From an uncultured Psychromonas sp. (GTDB taxonomy: Bacteria; Pseudomonadota; Gammaproteobacteria; Enterobacterales; Psychromonadaceae), in assembly GCF_947489755.1 (NCBI RefSeq), contig NZ_CANLFB010000028.1, forward strand, positions 1-48,421: a stretch of 48,421 nt of DNA, read 5' to 3'. Below are positions 35,423 to 46,668 of the stretch, piece after piece. Position 1 is the first letter of the stretch. Each line of letters starts with the position of its first letter. The position numbers and the translations under genes were made by a program. The notes beneath the pieces are model-generated. The model ran no database searches, was not told the DNA's origin, and saw only the letters and a program-made list of their open reading frames with translations.

Positions 35423-36490
35423 CTATTGATTGGCTATATTATCAAGATAGTGTGTAATCTCAGCTTGTTGTAAACTAATATCGCCAATATTAGAAGTAAC
35501 CCACTGTTCATCATAATAGGTATTAGTGTAACGCTCACCACGGTCACACATCAATGTCACAATCGATCCCGTTTGCCCTTGCTCAATCATTTTCTCTGCT
35601 AGCTTTAATACACCAAACATATTAGTGCCAGTGCTTGCTCCCACTTTTCGCCCTAACAATGATGCAGTCCATAACATCGCAGCAATAGACTGTTTATTAC
35701 TAACACACAGCATATTATCAATAACAGACGCAATAAATGAAGGCTCTACACGAGGTCGACCAATTCCCTCTATTAAACTCGCTTCACCATTAATTAAGAG
35801 TTTATCTCCGGTTAAATAATAATCATAAAAAACGGAGTGTTCAGGATCAACAACGGTTAATTCAGTCGTTAATTGATGATAACGAAGATAACGCCCAATA
35901 GTTGCGCTGGTACCGCCCGTTCCTGCACTCATGATGATATGTGTTGGTACAGGGTGTGGCTCATGCTGCATTTGTATAAAAATAGAATCAGCAATATTGT
36001 TATTACCTCGCCAATCAGTTGCGCGTTCAGCATGAGTAAACTGATCCATATAATAGCCATTTAACTCTTTCGCTAACCGTTCTGATTCTGCATAAATTAA
36101 ATTAGTTGAATCCACTAAGAAACACTCTCCGCCATAACGCTTTATCTCTGTTATTTTTTGCATGCTAGTTGACTTAGCCATCACAGCAATAAAACGTAAT
36201 CCTAACAAACGAGAAAAGTACGCTTCAGAAATTGCAGTACTACCAGATGATGCTTCCACTATCACAGTATCTTCTTTGATATTGCCATTACATAATGCAT
36301 ATAAAAATAAAGAGCGTGCTAAACGATGTTTCAAACTTCCGGTTGGGTGTGTACTTTCGTCTTTAAGGTAAATATCAATACCTTTTAATTGTGGTAAATC
36401 GACTTTAATTAAATGCGTATCGGCACTACGTTGGACATCAGCTTGAATTTTGGCGACGGCTGTATTTACCCATTGACGTTGATGATTCAT
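35423..36490 (-). CDS. PLP-dependent cysteine synthase family enzyme, probable cysteine desulfidase
   Basis: 355 aa, fold-type II PLP enzyme. PLP lysine in HPTGSLKHRLA (Lys54), substrate loop EASSGSTAISEA (about 90), and glycine-rich phosphate loop SAGTGGTSATIG (about 187). It differs from CysK/CysM in motif details. It is divergently transcribed from a DecR-type regulator, which in E. coli responds to excess cysteine, so L-cysteine breakdown is the most likely reaction. That function is inferred from context. Confidence 0.78.
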   Translation of the reverse strand: MNHQRQWVNTAVAKIQADVQRSADTHLIKVDLPQLKGIDIYLKDESTHPTGSLKHRLARSLFLYALCNGNIKEDTVIVEASSGSTAISEAYFSRLLGLRFIAVMAKSTSMQKITEIKRYGGECFLVDSTNLIYAESERLAKELNGYYMDQFTHAERATDWRGNNNIADSIFIQMQHEPHPVPTHIIMSAGTGGTSATIGRYLRYHQLTTELTVVDPEHSVFYDYYLTGDKLLINGEASLIEGIGRPRVEPSFIASVIDNMLCVSNKQSIAAMLWTASLLGRKVGASTGTNMFGVLKLAEKMIEQGQTGSIVTLMCDRGERYTNTYYDEQWVTSNIGDISLQQAEITHYLDNIANQ

Positions 36491-36667
36491 AATATTTATC
36501 CTGTTTAAACAATAAAGCTAGTTTACCTGTGCTTAAACAGAATTAACCTCCTATAAACCTTCTAATAAGCCTCAATAAAAAATATTTTTCTGTTAAAGTT
36601 AAATAAAAAGAAAATAATACTTATACTGCAGAGTAACTTACCCTGTACAAAGAATTGAGGAAGTAAT

Positions 36668-37129
36668 ATGAACTTAGACGCTACAGATAAAAAGATAATC
36701 ACCCTACTACAACAAGATGCTTCATTATCGTTACAGCAATTATCAGAACAATTGAACCTAACCAGTACCCCCTGTTGGAACAGAATTAAACGCTTAGAAA
36801 ATGAAGGTGTGATTCAAAAGCGCGTGGCATTAATTGCACCTAAAAAAGTAGGGTTAGAATTGGTCGCTTTTGTACAAATAAAAACACAACAACATTCGGA
36901 AGCTTGGTTGCGAAACTGTGTGCAGCAGGTAAAAGGGTTTGCACACGTTTTAGAGTTTTATAGAATGGCAGGCGAATATGATTACTTACTGAAAGTGATT
37001 GTTAAAGATATGCGCAGTTATGATCACTTCTATCAGCAATTAGTAAATGATGTCGATGGATTAACCGATGTAAATACTAGCTTTGCCATGCAACAGTTAA
37101 AATTTACGACCGAACTTCCTATAATGTAA
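36668..37129 (+). CDS. decR: Lrp/AsnC family regulator, DecR-like
   Basis: 153 aa. N-terminal winged helix (about 5-50, LQQLSEQLNLTSTPCWNRIKRLE) and C-terminal RAM ligand domain. TPCW-RIKRLE, EFYRMAGEYDYLLKV and SFAMQQLKFTTELPI closely parallel E. coli DecR (YbaO), the cysteine-responsive activator of cysteine detoxification. It is divergent from the PLP enzyme with 177 bases between them, a usual regulator-target layout. Confidence 0.85.
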   Translation: MNLDATDKKIITLLQQDASLSLQQLSEQLNLTSTPCWNRIKRLENEGVIQKRVALIAPKKVGLELVAFVQIKTQQHSEAWLRNCVQQVKGFAHVLEFYRMAGEYDYLLKVIVKDMRSYDHFYQQLVNDVDGLTDVNTSFAMQQLKFTTELPIM

Positions 37130-37212
37130 TCAAATAGTGATCCTGAACGTTTAACACATTACAATGTCAGTATCTCCAATGAATACCTAATTCCAGTATA
37201 AGGATGTTTTTA

Positions 37213-39549
37213 ATGAAATTGTTTCTAAAGTTAGCCGCCGCACTCATTGTGCTTTTAATTTTAACCGTGGTAATCGTCATCAATGTTGTTGATCCAAATG
37301 ACTACAAGCAGCAAATCCAAGAACAAGTTAAAAAAAATATCAATAGAGATTTAGTGATCACAGGTGAACTCGATTGGAGTTTATACCCTTTATTAGGCCT
37401 TAAAAGTGGTCAAGTCACGTTATATAACAATCCTGAATTTGAAGAAAAAACCTTTTTAAATGTTCAAAATGCATCAATATCAATTAATGTATTACCTCTA
37501 ATTTCTGGGCAAATAGAAGTCGGCGAAATTATCTTAGATGGTGTTAATTTTAATCTTATTACCAATAAAGACGGTTCGTCAAACTTAGATAATTTAAAAG
37601 CAGAGGGTACAGAAGTCGTTGCTGATACAGCAAAAGAAGAAACACCTGCGACCGAAGAAGAACAATCAACAGAAGCTGTTGACCTTTCTCAATTTGTTTT
37701 GTCTGGTATCACATTAACCAATGCAGAATTGCAGGTTATTGATCATCAAACGAATGAAAACCAAAAGATCGCCATAAAAAGCATGGTATTAAGTGAATTT
37801 GCTTTCGATAAAAAATCCCACTTTAGCTTAACGAGTTCATATAAGAATGAACAAGTAGATGCTGATATCGCACTAGAAGCCGATATATTTATAGATTCAA
37901 CATTGAATAACATTGAACTCACTGACTTGACCATTGAAAGTGAAGTATTAAGTGATGCGCTAGCAGATAGCACACTAAATACAACATTCACTAGTGGATT
38001 AACTTATAAAGTAGATACAAAAAAGTTAGATGTTAAAGCCATCACAATTAACAATAAATTCACAGGTTCATACTTAGACGGTGATATTTACATTAATAGT
38101 AGTGATATCCATGTAACCAATCACAATGAATTAGAGCTTGGTAAACTAACTTTAACAAGTAGTTTAACGGGCAGTGCTTTAAGCAATAATACATTAAACA
38201 CAAACTTACAAACTAACCTAGCAGCAGACATACAAAAGCAAACTGCAAAAATAGACCAATTTGAATTAAAAAATACAATCGAAGGTAAAGATTTACAAGG
38301 TAACTTAAACCTTTCGTTTAAAGAAATGAATGTTAGTGACTTTGAAAAAATATTAATTAAACAATTCAAATTGGTTAGTGAATTAAATGTACCAGCGGTA
38401 AGCAAAGATAAAATTAATAGCACAATAGAAAGTGAGATTAGCTATGACCTTGCAAAACAAAAGTTAAGTGTCGATTCACTTCAATCAACGGTGAACGATA
38501 TAGAATTAGGTGGGCAACTTAGCTTCATCCAACAAACCGTCCCAGTTATTCGTTATAGTTTAAAAGGTAATGTGTGGGATTTAAATCCATACCTAGCGAA
38601 AACTGCAGACCAAGAGGATGATGCCGCGACAACAGAAAAAAGTGAGCAAACAGCTGAAGCAGAACCTGACTTAAGCATTTTAAAAGAGCTTGATATTAAA
38701 GGTGACTTAACGATCGCAGGCTTGTTATATGAAGATATTAGAATAGGTAAAATTACTAATAACTTAGTTGTTAAAAATGGTAAAGCAAGTATTAGCCCAT
38801 TAAACGCAGAGCTTTATGATGGTTCATTAAACATTGACGCATGGGTTGATGAGAAAGGTGGTGAAAATCAATATAAAGCGACCACTTCTATTAAAAATGT
38901 TGTGCTAATGGACTTGTTGAAAGACGCTGCTAAAGTAGACCTATTAAGCGGTACTGCAAACTTTAACTTAGTAGCAGACGGCAAAGGGTTAACCTCAACT
39001 AAGATACAACAAGGTGTGAATGCAAAAGGTGACTTTAAAATCCTTGATGGTGAGTTATACGGTATTAACCTGTCACAAGAAATACGTGTTTTAAAAGCAA
39101 AAATACAAGGTAAAACGCTAGCCCCTGACAAACTGGTTAAGAAAACCGACTTTGCATCATTAATCGGTGAGTTTACAGTACAAGATGGTATCGTAAATAA
39201 TCAAAAATTATTGATGTCATCACCTGTTATGCGCTTGGATGGAACAGGTACTGCTAATACGATTACTGAAGCGCTTAATTACAAATTAGGTGTCACTCCT
39301 CTTTCAAAAGCAGGTGAAGAAACTGACTTCATAGATCTTAATGGTGTAACAATTCCATTATTAATTAAAGGTACTTTTACTAAACCATCATTTAATTTAG
39401 ATACTGAAGCAGCTTTAAAAGAGAAAATTGAAGCGGGTAAAAAAGCGTTACAAGAAAAAGCAAAAGACGCGATCTTAGGAAACAAATCGAGTGATGAATT
39501 GAAAGAAGAAGCAAAAGACCTGAAAGATAAACTAAAAAGTTTATTTTAA
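37213..39549 (+). CDS. asmA: AsmA family protein
   Basis: About 778 aa. An N-terminal membrane anchor (about 3-25) is followed by the family opening VDPNDYKQQIQEQVKKNINR and ITGELDWSLYPLLGLKSGQV. Then come long repeats of beta strands, an acidic linker near 140-160 and another near 470, and the conserved C-terminal block (GDFKILDGELYGINL, around 605-640). AsmA-type proteins form periplasmic bridges linked to phospholipid transport and envelope homeostasis. The ATG at 37213 is preferred since AAGG spaces well; ATG at 37204 overlaps the SD. The tail is Lys/Glu-rich. Confidence 0.9.
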   Translation: MKLFLKLAAALIVLLILTVVIVINVVDPNDYKQQIQEQVKKNINRDLVITGELDWSLYPLLGLKSGQVTLYNNPEFEEKTFLNVQNASISINVLPLISGQIEVGEIILDGVNFNLITNKDGSSNLDNLKAEGTEVVADTAKEETPATEEEQSTEAVDLSQFVLSGITLTNAELQVIDHQTNENQKIAIKSMVLSEFAFDKKSHFSLTSSYKNEQVDADIALEADIFIDSTLNNIELTDLTIESEVLSDALADSTLNTTFTSGLTYKVDTKKLDVKAITINNKFTGSYLDGDIYINSSDIHVTNHNELELGKLTLTSSLTGSALSNNTLNTNLQTNLAADIQKQTAKIDQFELKNTIEGKDLQGNLNLSFKEMNVSDFEKILIKQFKLVSELNVPAVSKDKINSTIESEISYDLAKQKLSVDSLQSTVNDIELGGQLSFIQQTVPVIRYSLKGNVWDLNPYLAKTADQEDDAATTEKSEQTAEAEPDLSILKELDIKGDLTIAGLLYEDIRIGKITNNLVVKNGKASISPLNAELYDGSLNIDAWVDEKGGENQYKATTSIKNVVLMDLLKDAAKVDLLSGTANFNLVADGKGLTSTKIQQGVNAKGDFKILDGELYGINLSQEIRVLKAKIQGKTLAPDKLVKKTDFASLIGEFTVQDGIVNNQKLLMSSPVMRLDGTGTANTITEALNYKLGVTPLSKAGEETDFIDLNGVTIPLLIKGTFTKPSFNLDTEAALKEKIEAGKKALQEKAKDAILGNKSSDELKEEAKDLKDKLKSLF

Positions 39550-39585
39550 ATAACATCTATTTAATCACATAACAATTAACATTAT

Positions 39586-39624
39586 AAATAGCTGATTCAG
39601 GAAACTGTTTCAGCTATTTTTTTA
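39586..39624 (+). terminator. terminator after asmA
   Basis: Stem AAATAGCTGA / TCAGCTATTT with an inner CAG-GAAA-CTG hairpin and a run of seven T or more, 37 bases after the stop codon. Confidence 0.9.
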
Positions 39625-39951
39625 TTTATACTTAACAACCCTTCTCTACATTTAAAACCGATAAATACACTATTAGCTTTAATAAAATAAAAACTAATGA
39701 GCAACCTTCCTTAATTCACTCTGTTAAACAATGCAACTTAAACAACACATCTATAAAGCCAATGATATCGACTTTCTAAAATACCAAGAGGCAGATTAAA
39801 AATGAGATTAATGATATAACTCATTAATAGAAAATGGCTTTCTAAAGCATCTATACCAGAAAATTGATAGAAAAAATAAAATAGGTAATACGCCATACAT
39901 CAATTGAATTTGCCTCATTTAACTTAATCTAACCTAAGGACTTCACTTACT
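39625..39951. other. intergenic, no gene seen
   Basis: Upstream region of the cyclodeaminase gene. A perfect inverted repeat TTAATGA/TCATTAA lies near 39807-39826 and is a possible operator. No small ORF is supported. Confidence 0.4.
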
Positions 39952-40881
39952 ATGCTTCCATTTATTAATGCACAAGATATTGAAAGTAAATTATCATGGA
40001 CAAAACTCTGCACAGCGTTCCATGAAGGGCACAAAGCATCTCGTGCAGACATAGATGATATTTTATTCAAACACGGCGACAATGCTTTATTAAACCGTGC
40101 AGCGTGGATACAGAATAAAGGAATAGGCGTTAAAACTGCGACGATATTTCCAAATAACGCTAAATTATCAACACCGCTCCCAAGTGTTAATTCAATCTTT
40201 ACTTTATTTGATGATCAAACAGGTATCCCTGTCGCTATTATTGATGGCAAGTTAGTCACTAAATGGAAGACCGCTGGTGATTCTGTATTTGCTGCAACAT
40301 TATTAGCAAGACCCGATAGTAAAGTATTAACAGTGGTTGGTGCAGGCGCTGTTGCATCATCAATCATTGATGCTTACCGAGCCTTGTTTCCTGATCTAGA
40401 AAAAGTGATCATTTGGAATCGTACCTTTGAAAAAGCACAGAAGCTCGCTGAAGAAAAAGAGGCAGTGGCTATCCAAGACCTTTCTGAAGCATTAAGTCAT
40501 GCAGACATTATTTCATCTTCGACTATGTCGACCGCTTCTTTCATCAAAGGAGAGTGGATTAAAGAAGGAACTCATGTTGATTTAATTGGTGCATACCGCC
40601 CAGATATGAGAGAAGCCGATGATGCACTACTCGTGAAATCACGTATTTTTGTAGATGCCAGAGAAACAGCCATTCACGATATAGGTGAGTTAGCTATTCC
40701 AATTAAGCAAGGTATTATCAATGAGGATGCTGTTATCGCTGACTTCTACCAATTATGTAATGGTGATAGCGGACGTAAAACAGATAAAGAGATCACGCTT
40801 TTTAAAAATGGTGGCGGCGCTCATCTTGATTTAATGACAGCGCTATACATTATGGAATGTCGTCAAAATACCAAAGCGTAA
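39952..40881 (+). CDS. ornithine cyclodeaminase / mu-crystallin family oxidoreductase
   Basis: 309 aa. The family Rossmann motif VVGAGAVASSIIDAY is at about 128-142; the conserved Lys and Arg of the active site lie in KTATIFPNN and KLVTKWKTAGDS, and the conserved Asp in HVDLIGAYRPDMRE. Members deaminate ornithine to proline or reduce cyclic imines such as pyrroline-2-carboxylate. The N-terminal region is divergent, so the substrate cannot be fixed. Isolated gene. Confidence 0.85.
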   Translation: MLPFINAQDIESKLSWTKLCTAFHEGHKASRADIDDILFKHGDNALLNRAAWIQNKGIGVKTATIFPNNAKLSTPLPSVNSIFTLFDDQTGIPVAIIDGKLVTKWKTAGDSVFAATLLARPDSKVLTVVGAGAVASSIIDAYRALFPDLEKVIIWNRTFEKAQKLAEEKEAVAIQDLSEALSHADIISSSTMSTASFIKGEWIKEGTHVDLIGAYRPDMREADDALLVKSRIFVDARETAIHDIGELAIPIKQGIINEDAVIADFYQLCNGDSGRKTDKEITLFKNGGGAHLDLMTALYIMECRQNTKA

Positions 40882-41395
40882 ACAGATATAATTGAGTGAT
40901 TTCTTGTAAGTAAAAGGTTTCTTGGATTCAGATAATAAGTGCGTTTATTTAAAAATAGCCAGGCTTTCATTTGTTATTAATAAACAACCTCAGTTCCGGA
41001 TAAGAAAAGCGATACAACACCACTATTTGAGCGTATTTCTTCGTTAAATTATTTCCCAATAACCAGTTATTGCTTCAACAATTTGCCTTGAACTACGCAC
41101 AACTAGCAGTATTGTATAATAAATTTTTATAACTATATGATTTAAAATAACCTTCGCTTCCGTTAACCAGAATTGAGGTTAAATAGAATCATCTTTCACT
41201 TTACTAACAACGCTTTATTAAAAAGGCCATCGAATGAAATGATGGCCTTCGATATTAATCAGGTTAGTAATGCGCTAAGTTTTACAAAAAAATGCATAAG
41301 TCACTCATTCAATTTGCAGGATTTTATTTAACGTTGGATATAGTTAGCACCCAAAAATAGATGGGCCACTTACTCAGATAAATATAATGTTTAGC
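40882..41395. other. intergenic region with one hairpin
   Basis: No ORF of note. It holds a hairpin AAGGCCATC / GATGGCCTT (41223-41249), annotated separately, and otherwise AT-rich sequence without repeats I can support. Confidence 0.4.
41219..41249 (-). terminator. minus-strand terminator downstream of the small Lys-rich gene
   Basis: Perfect 9-bp stem AAGGCCATC / GATGGCCTT with a 9-nt loop. On the minus strand it is followed by TTTTTAATA. It lies about 150 bases past the 38-aa gene, with no other minus-strand gene in between. Confidence 0.7.
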
Positions 41396-41512
41396 TTAAT
41401 TAGCTAAAAAAGCACTCGCTGGCTTTTTAGCTGCTTTTGCCGCTTTCTTTTCTTTTGCTGTTAAAAGTGGTTTCTTTTTAGTCGCTTTTTTACTGTCTTG
41501 GCCTTTACTCAT
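41396..41512 (-). CDS. 38-aa lysine-rich basic protein
   Basis: ATG at 41512 preceded by AAGGA with a 7-base gap. The protein begins MSKGQDSKKATKKKPLLTAK and goes on EKKAAKAAKKPASAFLAN. Lys and Ala make up about half of it, with no hydrophobic segment, so it is probably a disordered or helical nucleic-acid or ribosome-associated peptide. Similar short MSKGxDxKKxxKKKP proteins occur in other bacteria as hypotheticals, by my recollection. A terminator follows. The good SD, clean start and stop, and terminator argue for a real gene. Confidence 0.75.
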   Translation of the reverse strand: MSKGQDSKKATKKKPLLTAKEKKAAKAAKKPASAFLAN

Positions 41513-41933
41513 GATGCTTTCCTTTTGGAGATGGACTCTAAACTAAAGTCAGTTTGAGCTAACCTAATGATTGAGGTTACGCAGTAGCAGTAAGGCTGAT
41601 GCATAACGATTCAGTATGCGCCTAAGACTGTGCAATAGATAGGAGTAGATAATACAAAAAGTGTAGAGTAACGATTTATTCGCATTTTAGGGTTGAGCTT
41701 TAACCTATTGAAATACTATTTAACCTCAACTCTGCTTAATGGGAAATATCAGGACTTAATGGGGATATATGAAGGTAATATGAAGGTATAGTTCAGGTAA
41801 ATCATCGTAGCAATAGCTACCTAAGGGAAGTTAAGTGTTAAGACTGAGCTAACCTCGGGTTATATGAAGTTAGCTCAGAAAAACGGCTAAAAACTCGTAC
41901 TGATAACCTTAAAGGGTAACCAGCACTGTATGT
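41513..41933. other. intergenic between the small basic gene and the tmm operon
   Basis: It contains a 10-bp perfect inverted repeat CTGAGCTAAC / GTTAGCTCAG at 41844-41878 (15-nt spacer), plus another GAGCTAACC at 41554. A stem CTGGTTACC/GGTTATCAG with one mismatch (41900-41923), followed on the minus strand by ACGAGTTTTT, may terminate the tmm operon. No ORF is supported. Confidence 0.45.
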
Positions 41934-42044
41934 TTAAAGCTTAGTTACAAAGGTGCGAGCCTGGTAAAGTGCAACGCCACTAAGTATGATAATAACGGCA
42001 ACAGCAAGTATATCAGCTCCCGGAAATCCCCAAAAATCAGACAT
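41934..42044 (-). CDS. 36-aa single-pass membrane protein of the tmm operon
   Basis: ATG at 42044 with AAGGAG 5 bases upstream, a near-ideal RBS. The protein starts MSDFWGFPGADILAVAVIII and continues LSGVALYQARTFVTKL: a short polar head, one hydrophobic helix (about residues 11-27) and a basic tail. It is 43 bases after the 97-aa gene and so in the same transcription unit. Function unknown; small helices like this often modulate a neighbouring transporter or enzyme, here possibly the DMT permease. Confidence 0.75.
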   Translation of the reverse strand: MSDFWGFPGADILAVAVIIILSGVALYQARTFVTKL

Positions 42045-42087
42045 TCTATCTCCTTATTTAAAGTAAAAATAAACGTAGTACTCATTC

Positions 42088-42381
42088 TCAGGCTAATGCA
42101 GTGTCGCGCATACGCTGTCGACCGAAGTCGTTGAGTCTAAATTTAAATAACACTCGGCCTTCGCCAAAGTACGCTTGTTCGTCGAGTTGTTCTTCAACAC
42201 TTTCAATGATACCGCTGGAAAATAAATCAGCGAGTGTGACGCGTGTAGTACCACGCCAGTAAGCACCATTAAGACCGTATTCTTTCATCACTGCGTCAGT
42301 CACTTCCCAATCCCAAATGCCAATATCTAGCTGCTCATGAATCAATTGTAGAATGCGCCCTTTCATATGTAATCTTTTCAT
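42088..42381 (-). CDS. 97-aa winged-helix-like protein of unknown function
   Basis: 97 aa starting MKRLHMKGRILQLIHEQLD; ATG at 42381 has GGAG 6 bases ahead (an in-frame TTG 4 codons earlier is rejected). The predicted order of helix, helix, RGTTRVTLADLFSSGIIES helix, two strands around VLFKFRLNDFGRQRM resembles a winged helix of the kind that reports on DNA or protein partners. No cysteine cluster or signal peptide is present. It lies 15 bases after the DMT gene. A regulatory role for the tmm operon is possible but not shown. Confidence 0.72.
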   Translation of the reverse strand: MKRLHMKGRILQLIHEQLDIGIWDWEVTDAVMKEYGLNGAYWRGTTRVTLADLFSSGIIESVEEQLDEQAYFGEGRVLFKFRLNDFGRQRMRDTALA

Positions 42382-42396
42382 TACGTACTCCAATTA

Positions 42397-45020
<2,624 letters not shown>

Positions 45021-45130
45021 TTATTGTGAGAAACAAAAACCGAGGGTGAGCTGGTCACCGATCAAACACGAGGTTTCGAGAATACGCCTTAGGGGTGCGT
45101 TCGAACTGGTCAAGTAAGATAAAAATGCTT

Positions 45131-45151
45131 GTTACCTCGTATACCAGTAAC
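45131..45151. promoter_or_regulatory. palindromic candidate operator upstream of tmm
   Basis: GTTACCTCGTATACCAGTAA+C has arms GTTAC/GTAAC around a TCGTATACCA core. TNGTATACNA-type cores are typical operators of FCD-class GntR regulators, many of which control catabolic operons. No gntR gene is seen nearby, and the site is about 280 bases from the tmm start, so the assignment is tentative. Confidence 0.4.
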
Positions 45152-45486
45152 ATTATCTTAACACATTTTAGTTACCGATGAGGTTTCTTCCCATAAAATA
45201 CAAGATGGCTGCGATGGATGACGCCATCACTTATTGGAAAATCAATACAATGAGTAATCAAAATGCTATTTATAATACCAATCCCATTAACTATGTAATT
45301 GAATATTGGATCGGAAAAATGAATGAATTTAATACAGAAATTGCTATAAAAACAAAAAATAGATCTATCCTTTTTACCCTCAAAAATTTGTATAGAGAAT
45401 TTAAAGAAGATACAAAAAATTAGCCCCTACAAGTAACTGTGAAGAGTGTGTATAGCCGTTATCATTCAATATGCAAATCAGCAAGC

Positions 45487-45709
45487 CGTGAGGCGAACAG
45501 ATTCTAAACATAAAATTGAAGAGCTAACGGGTTAAATCTACACTTTATGCCCATTTATAACAGAAACCAAGGTATTTACCTCACGACTTACCCTGTGGGT
45601 CGCCAACTCGAAAATCCTTATCTGTAACAACATTCGATAAGGACTCGCCATTTAAACGGGAAGACTTGTTTTACCTATCGAGAGAGGATTAACGCAGTTA
45701 ATCGCTCGA
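45487..45709 (+). other. densely self-complementary block, candidate structured RNA
   Basis: It contains a long-range pair CGTGAGG/CCTCACG (45487-45493 with 45579-45585), AGGT-ATTT-ACCT (45570-45581), ACCC-TGT-GGGT (45590-45600), TCCTTATC/GATAAGGA (45615-45622 with 45636-45643) and a two-level hairpin TCGAG...GATTAAC-GCA-GTTAATC...CTCGA (45678-45709). It matches no riboswitch or housekeeping RNA consensus I recognise. It could also be the folded end of a lost mobile element. Confidence 0.4.
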
Positions 45710-45840
45710 AAGGTGATCATGTAACGCTTTGTATTGACCTCCGAGTTAGCAACTGACTAATGCATCTTGACTTGTAACGGGTATATAATAGAGGGTCTGA
45801 AATTGACTCTACCACTCTCGTGACAAAAGGAACCTATCTA

Positions 45841-46651
45841 GTGAAAAAAATTAATGGCCTTAAAGATATAATTGATAATTTTGATACCTTCATTCTCGAC
45901 CAATGGGGAGTATTACATAACGGTGGAGACGCATTTCCTGAAGCGATAGAAGCATTACATTTTTTAAAATCACAGAATAAAAAAGTCGTTATCTTATCTA
46001 ACAGTGGTAAAACAGGTTCGTTCTCTTACGGTCGTTTAAAAGACTCTGGTATTACACGCGATTTATACTTCTGGCGCTCATATGCGTCATAATTTTGCAT
46101 CAGGAAAGTTTCAACATTTAGGTAAAAAAGCACTACATTTTACTTGGGATAACGACCATAGCGTCATTGATGACTGTGGTCTCATAGAGTCCAAACGAGA
46201 TGACGCTTCTTTTATTTTATGTTGCGGTGTTGATCGTGGTGACGTTGATGCCTATATGGATGACTTAACTTTCGCTTATCAAAACAATCTGGAGTTAGTT
46301 GTCAGTAACCCAGATTTGGTCGCCATGACGCCGGAAGGCACTTTAAAAACCTGCCCGGGGTCGATAGCGAGTGCTTACCAAAAAATGGGAGGCACTGTAC
46401 ATTGGCATGGCAAACCACAGAAAGAAATTTATACTATGTGTAAAGAGCTCGTCGGCGGTTGGGACAATGCAATCGCGGTAGGCGATAGCTTAGAGCATGA
46501 TATAGCAGGCGCTAATGGTGCAGATATTAGCAGTTTATTCATCACCTCAGGCATCCATACTAAAGCGATTGGTGATGAAAAAAGTATCACTAATCTATGT
46601 GATGATTTTTCAGTTAAGCCTAGCTTCTATATTGATTGGTTTAAAGCATAA
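45841..46651 (+). pseudogene. HAD class IIA hydrolase, frameshifted
   Basis: Two overlapping frames make one TIGR01459-like HAD protein. Frame 1 (45841 to about 46066) has motif I FILDQWGVLHNG and motif II ILSNSGK. Frame 2 (about 46067 to 46651) resumes at TSGAHMRHNF, holds the C2 cap, the motif III Lys in HGKPQKEIY and motif IV AVGDSLEHDIAGANGADI. At the junction the expected GITRDLY-xxxx-TSG is reduced to DL-TSG with a 1-base frame offset, fitting a deletion of about 14 bases. GTG at 45841 with AAAGGA upstream is the likely original start. Confidence 0.85.
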
Positions 46652-46668
46652 TTCAATCGTTACTGTGC

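Noticed and set aside
45178-45423. Plus-strand 81-codon ORF between tmm and the HAD pseudogene
   Set aside because: No ribosome binding site at the first ATG or at the internal ones, atypical composition rich in Asn/Lys/Ile, no recognisable domain. Kept out of the gene list but could be a small orphan gene.
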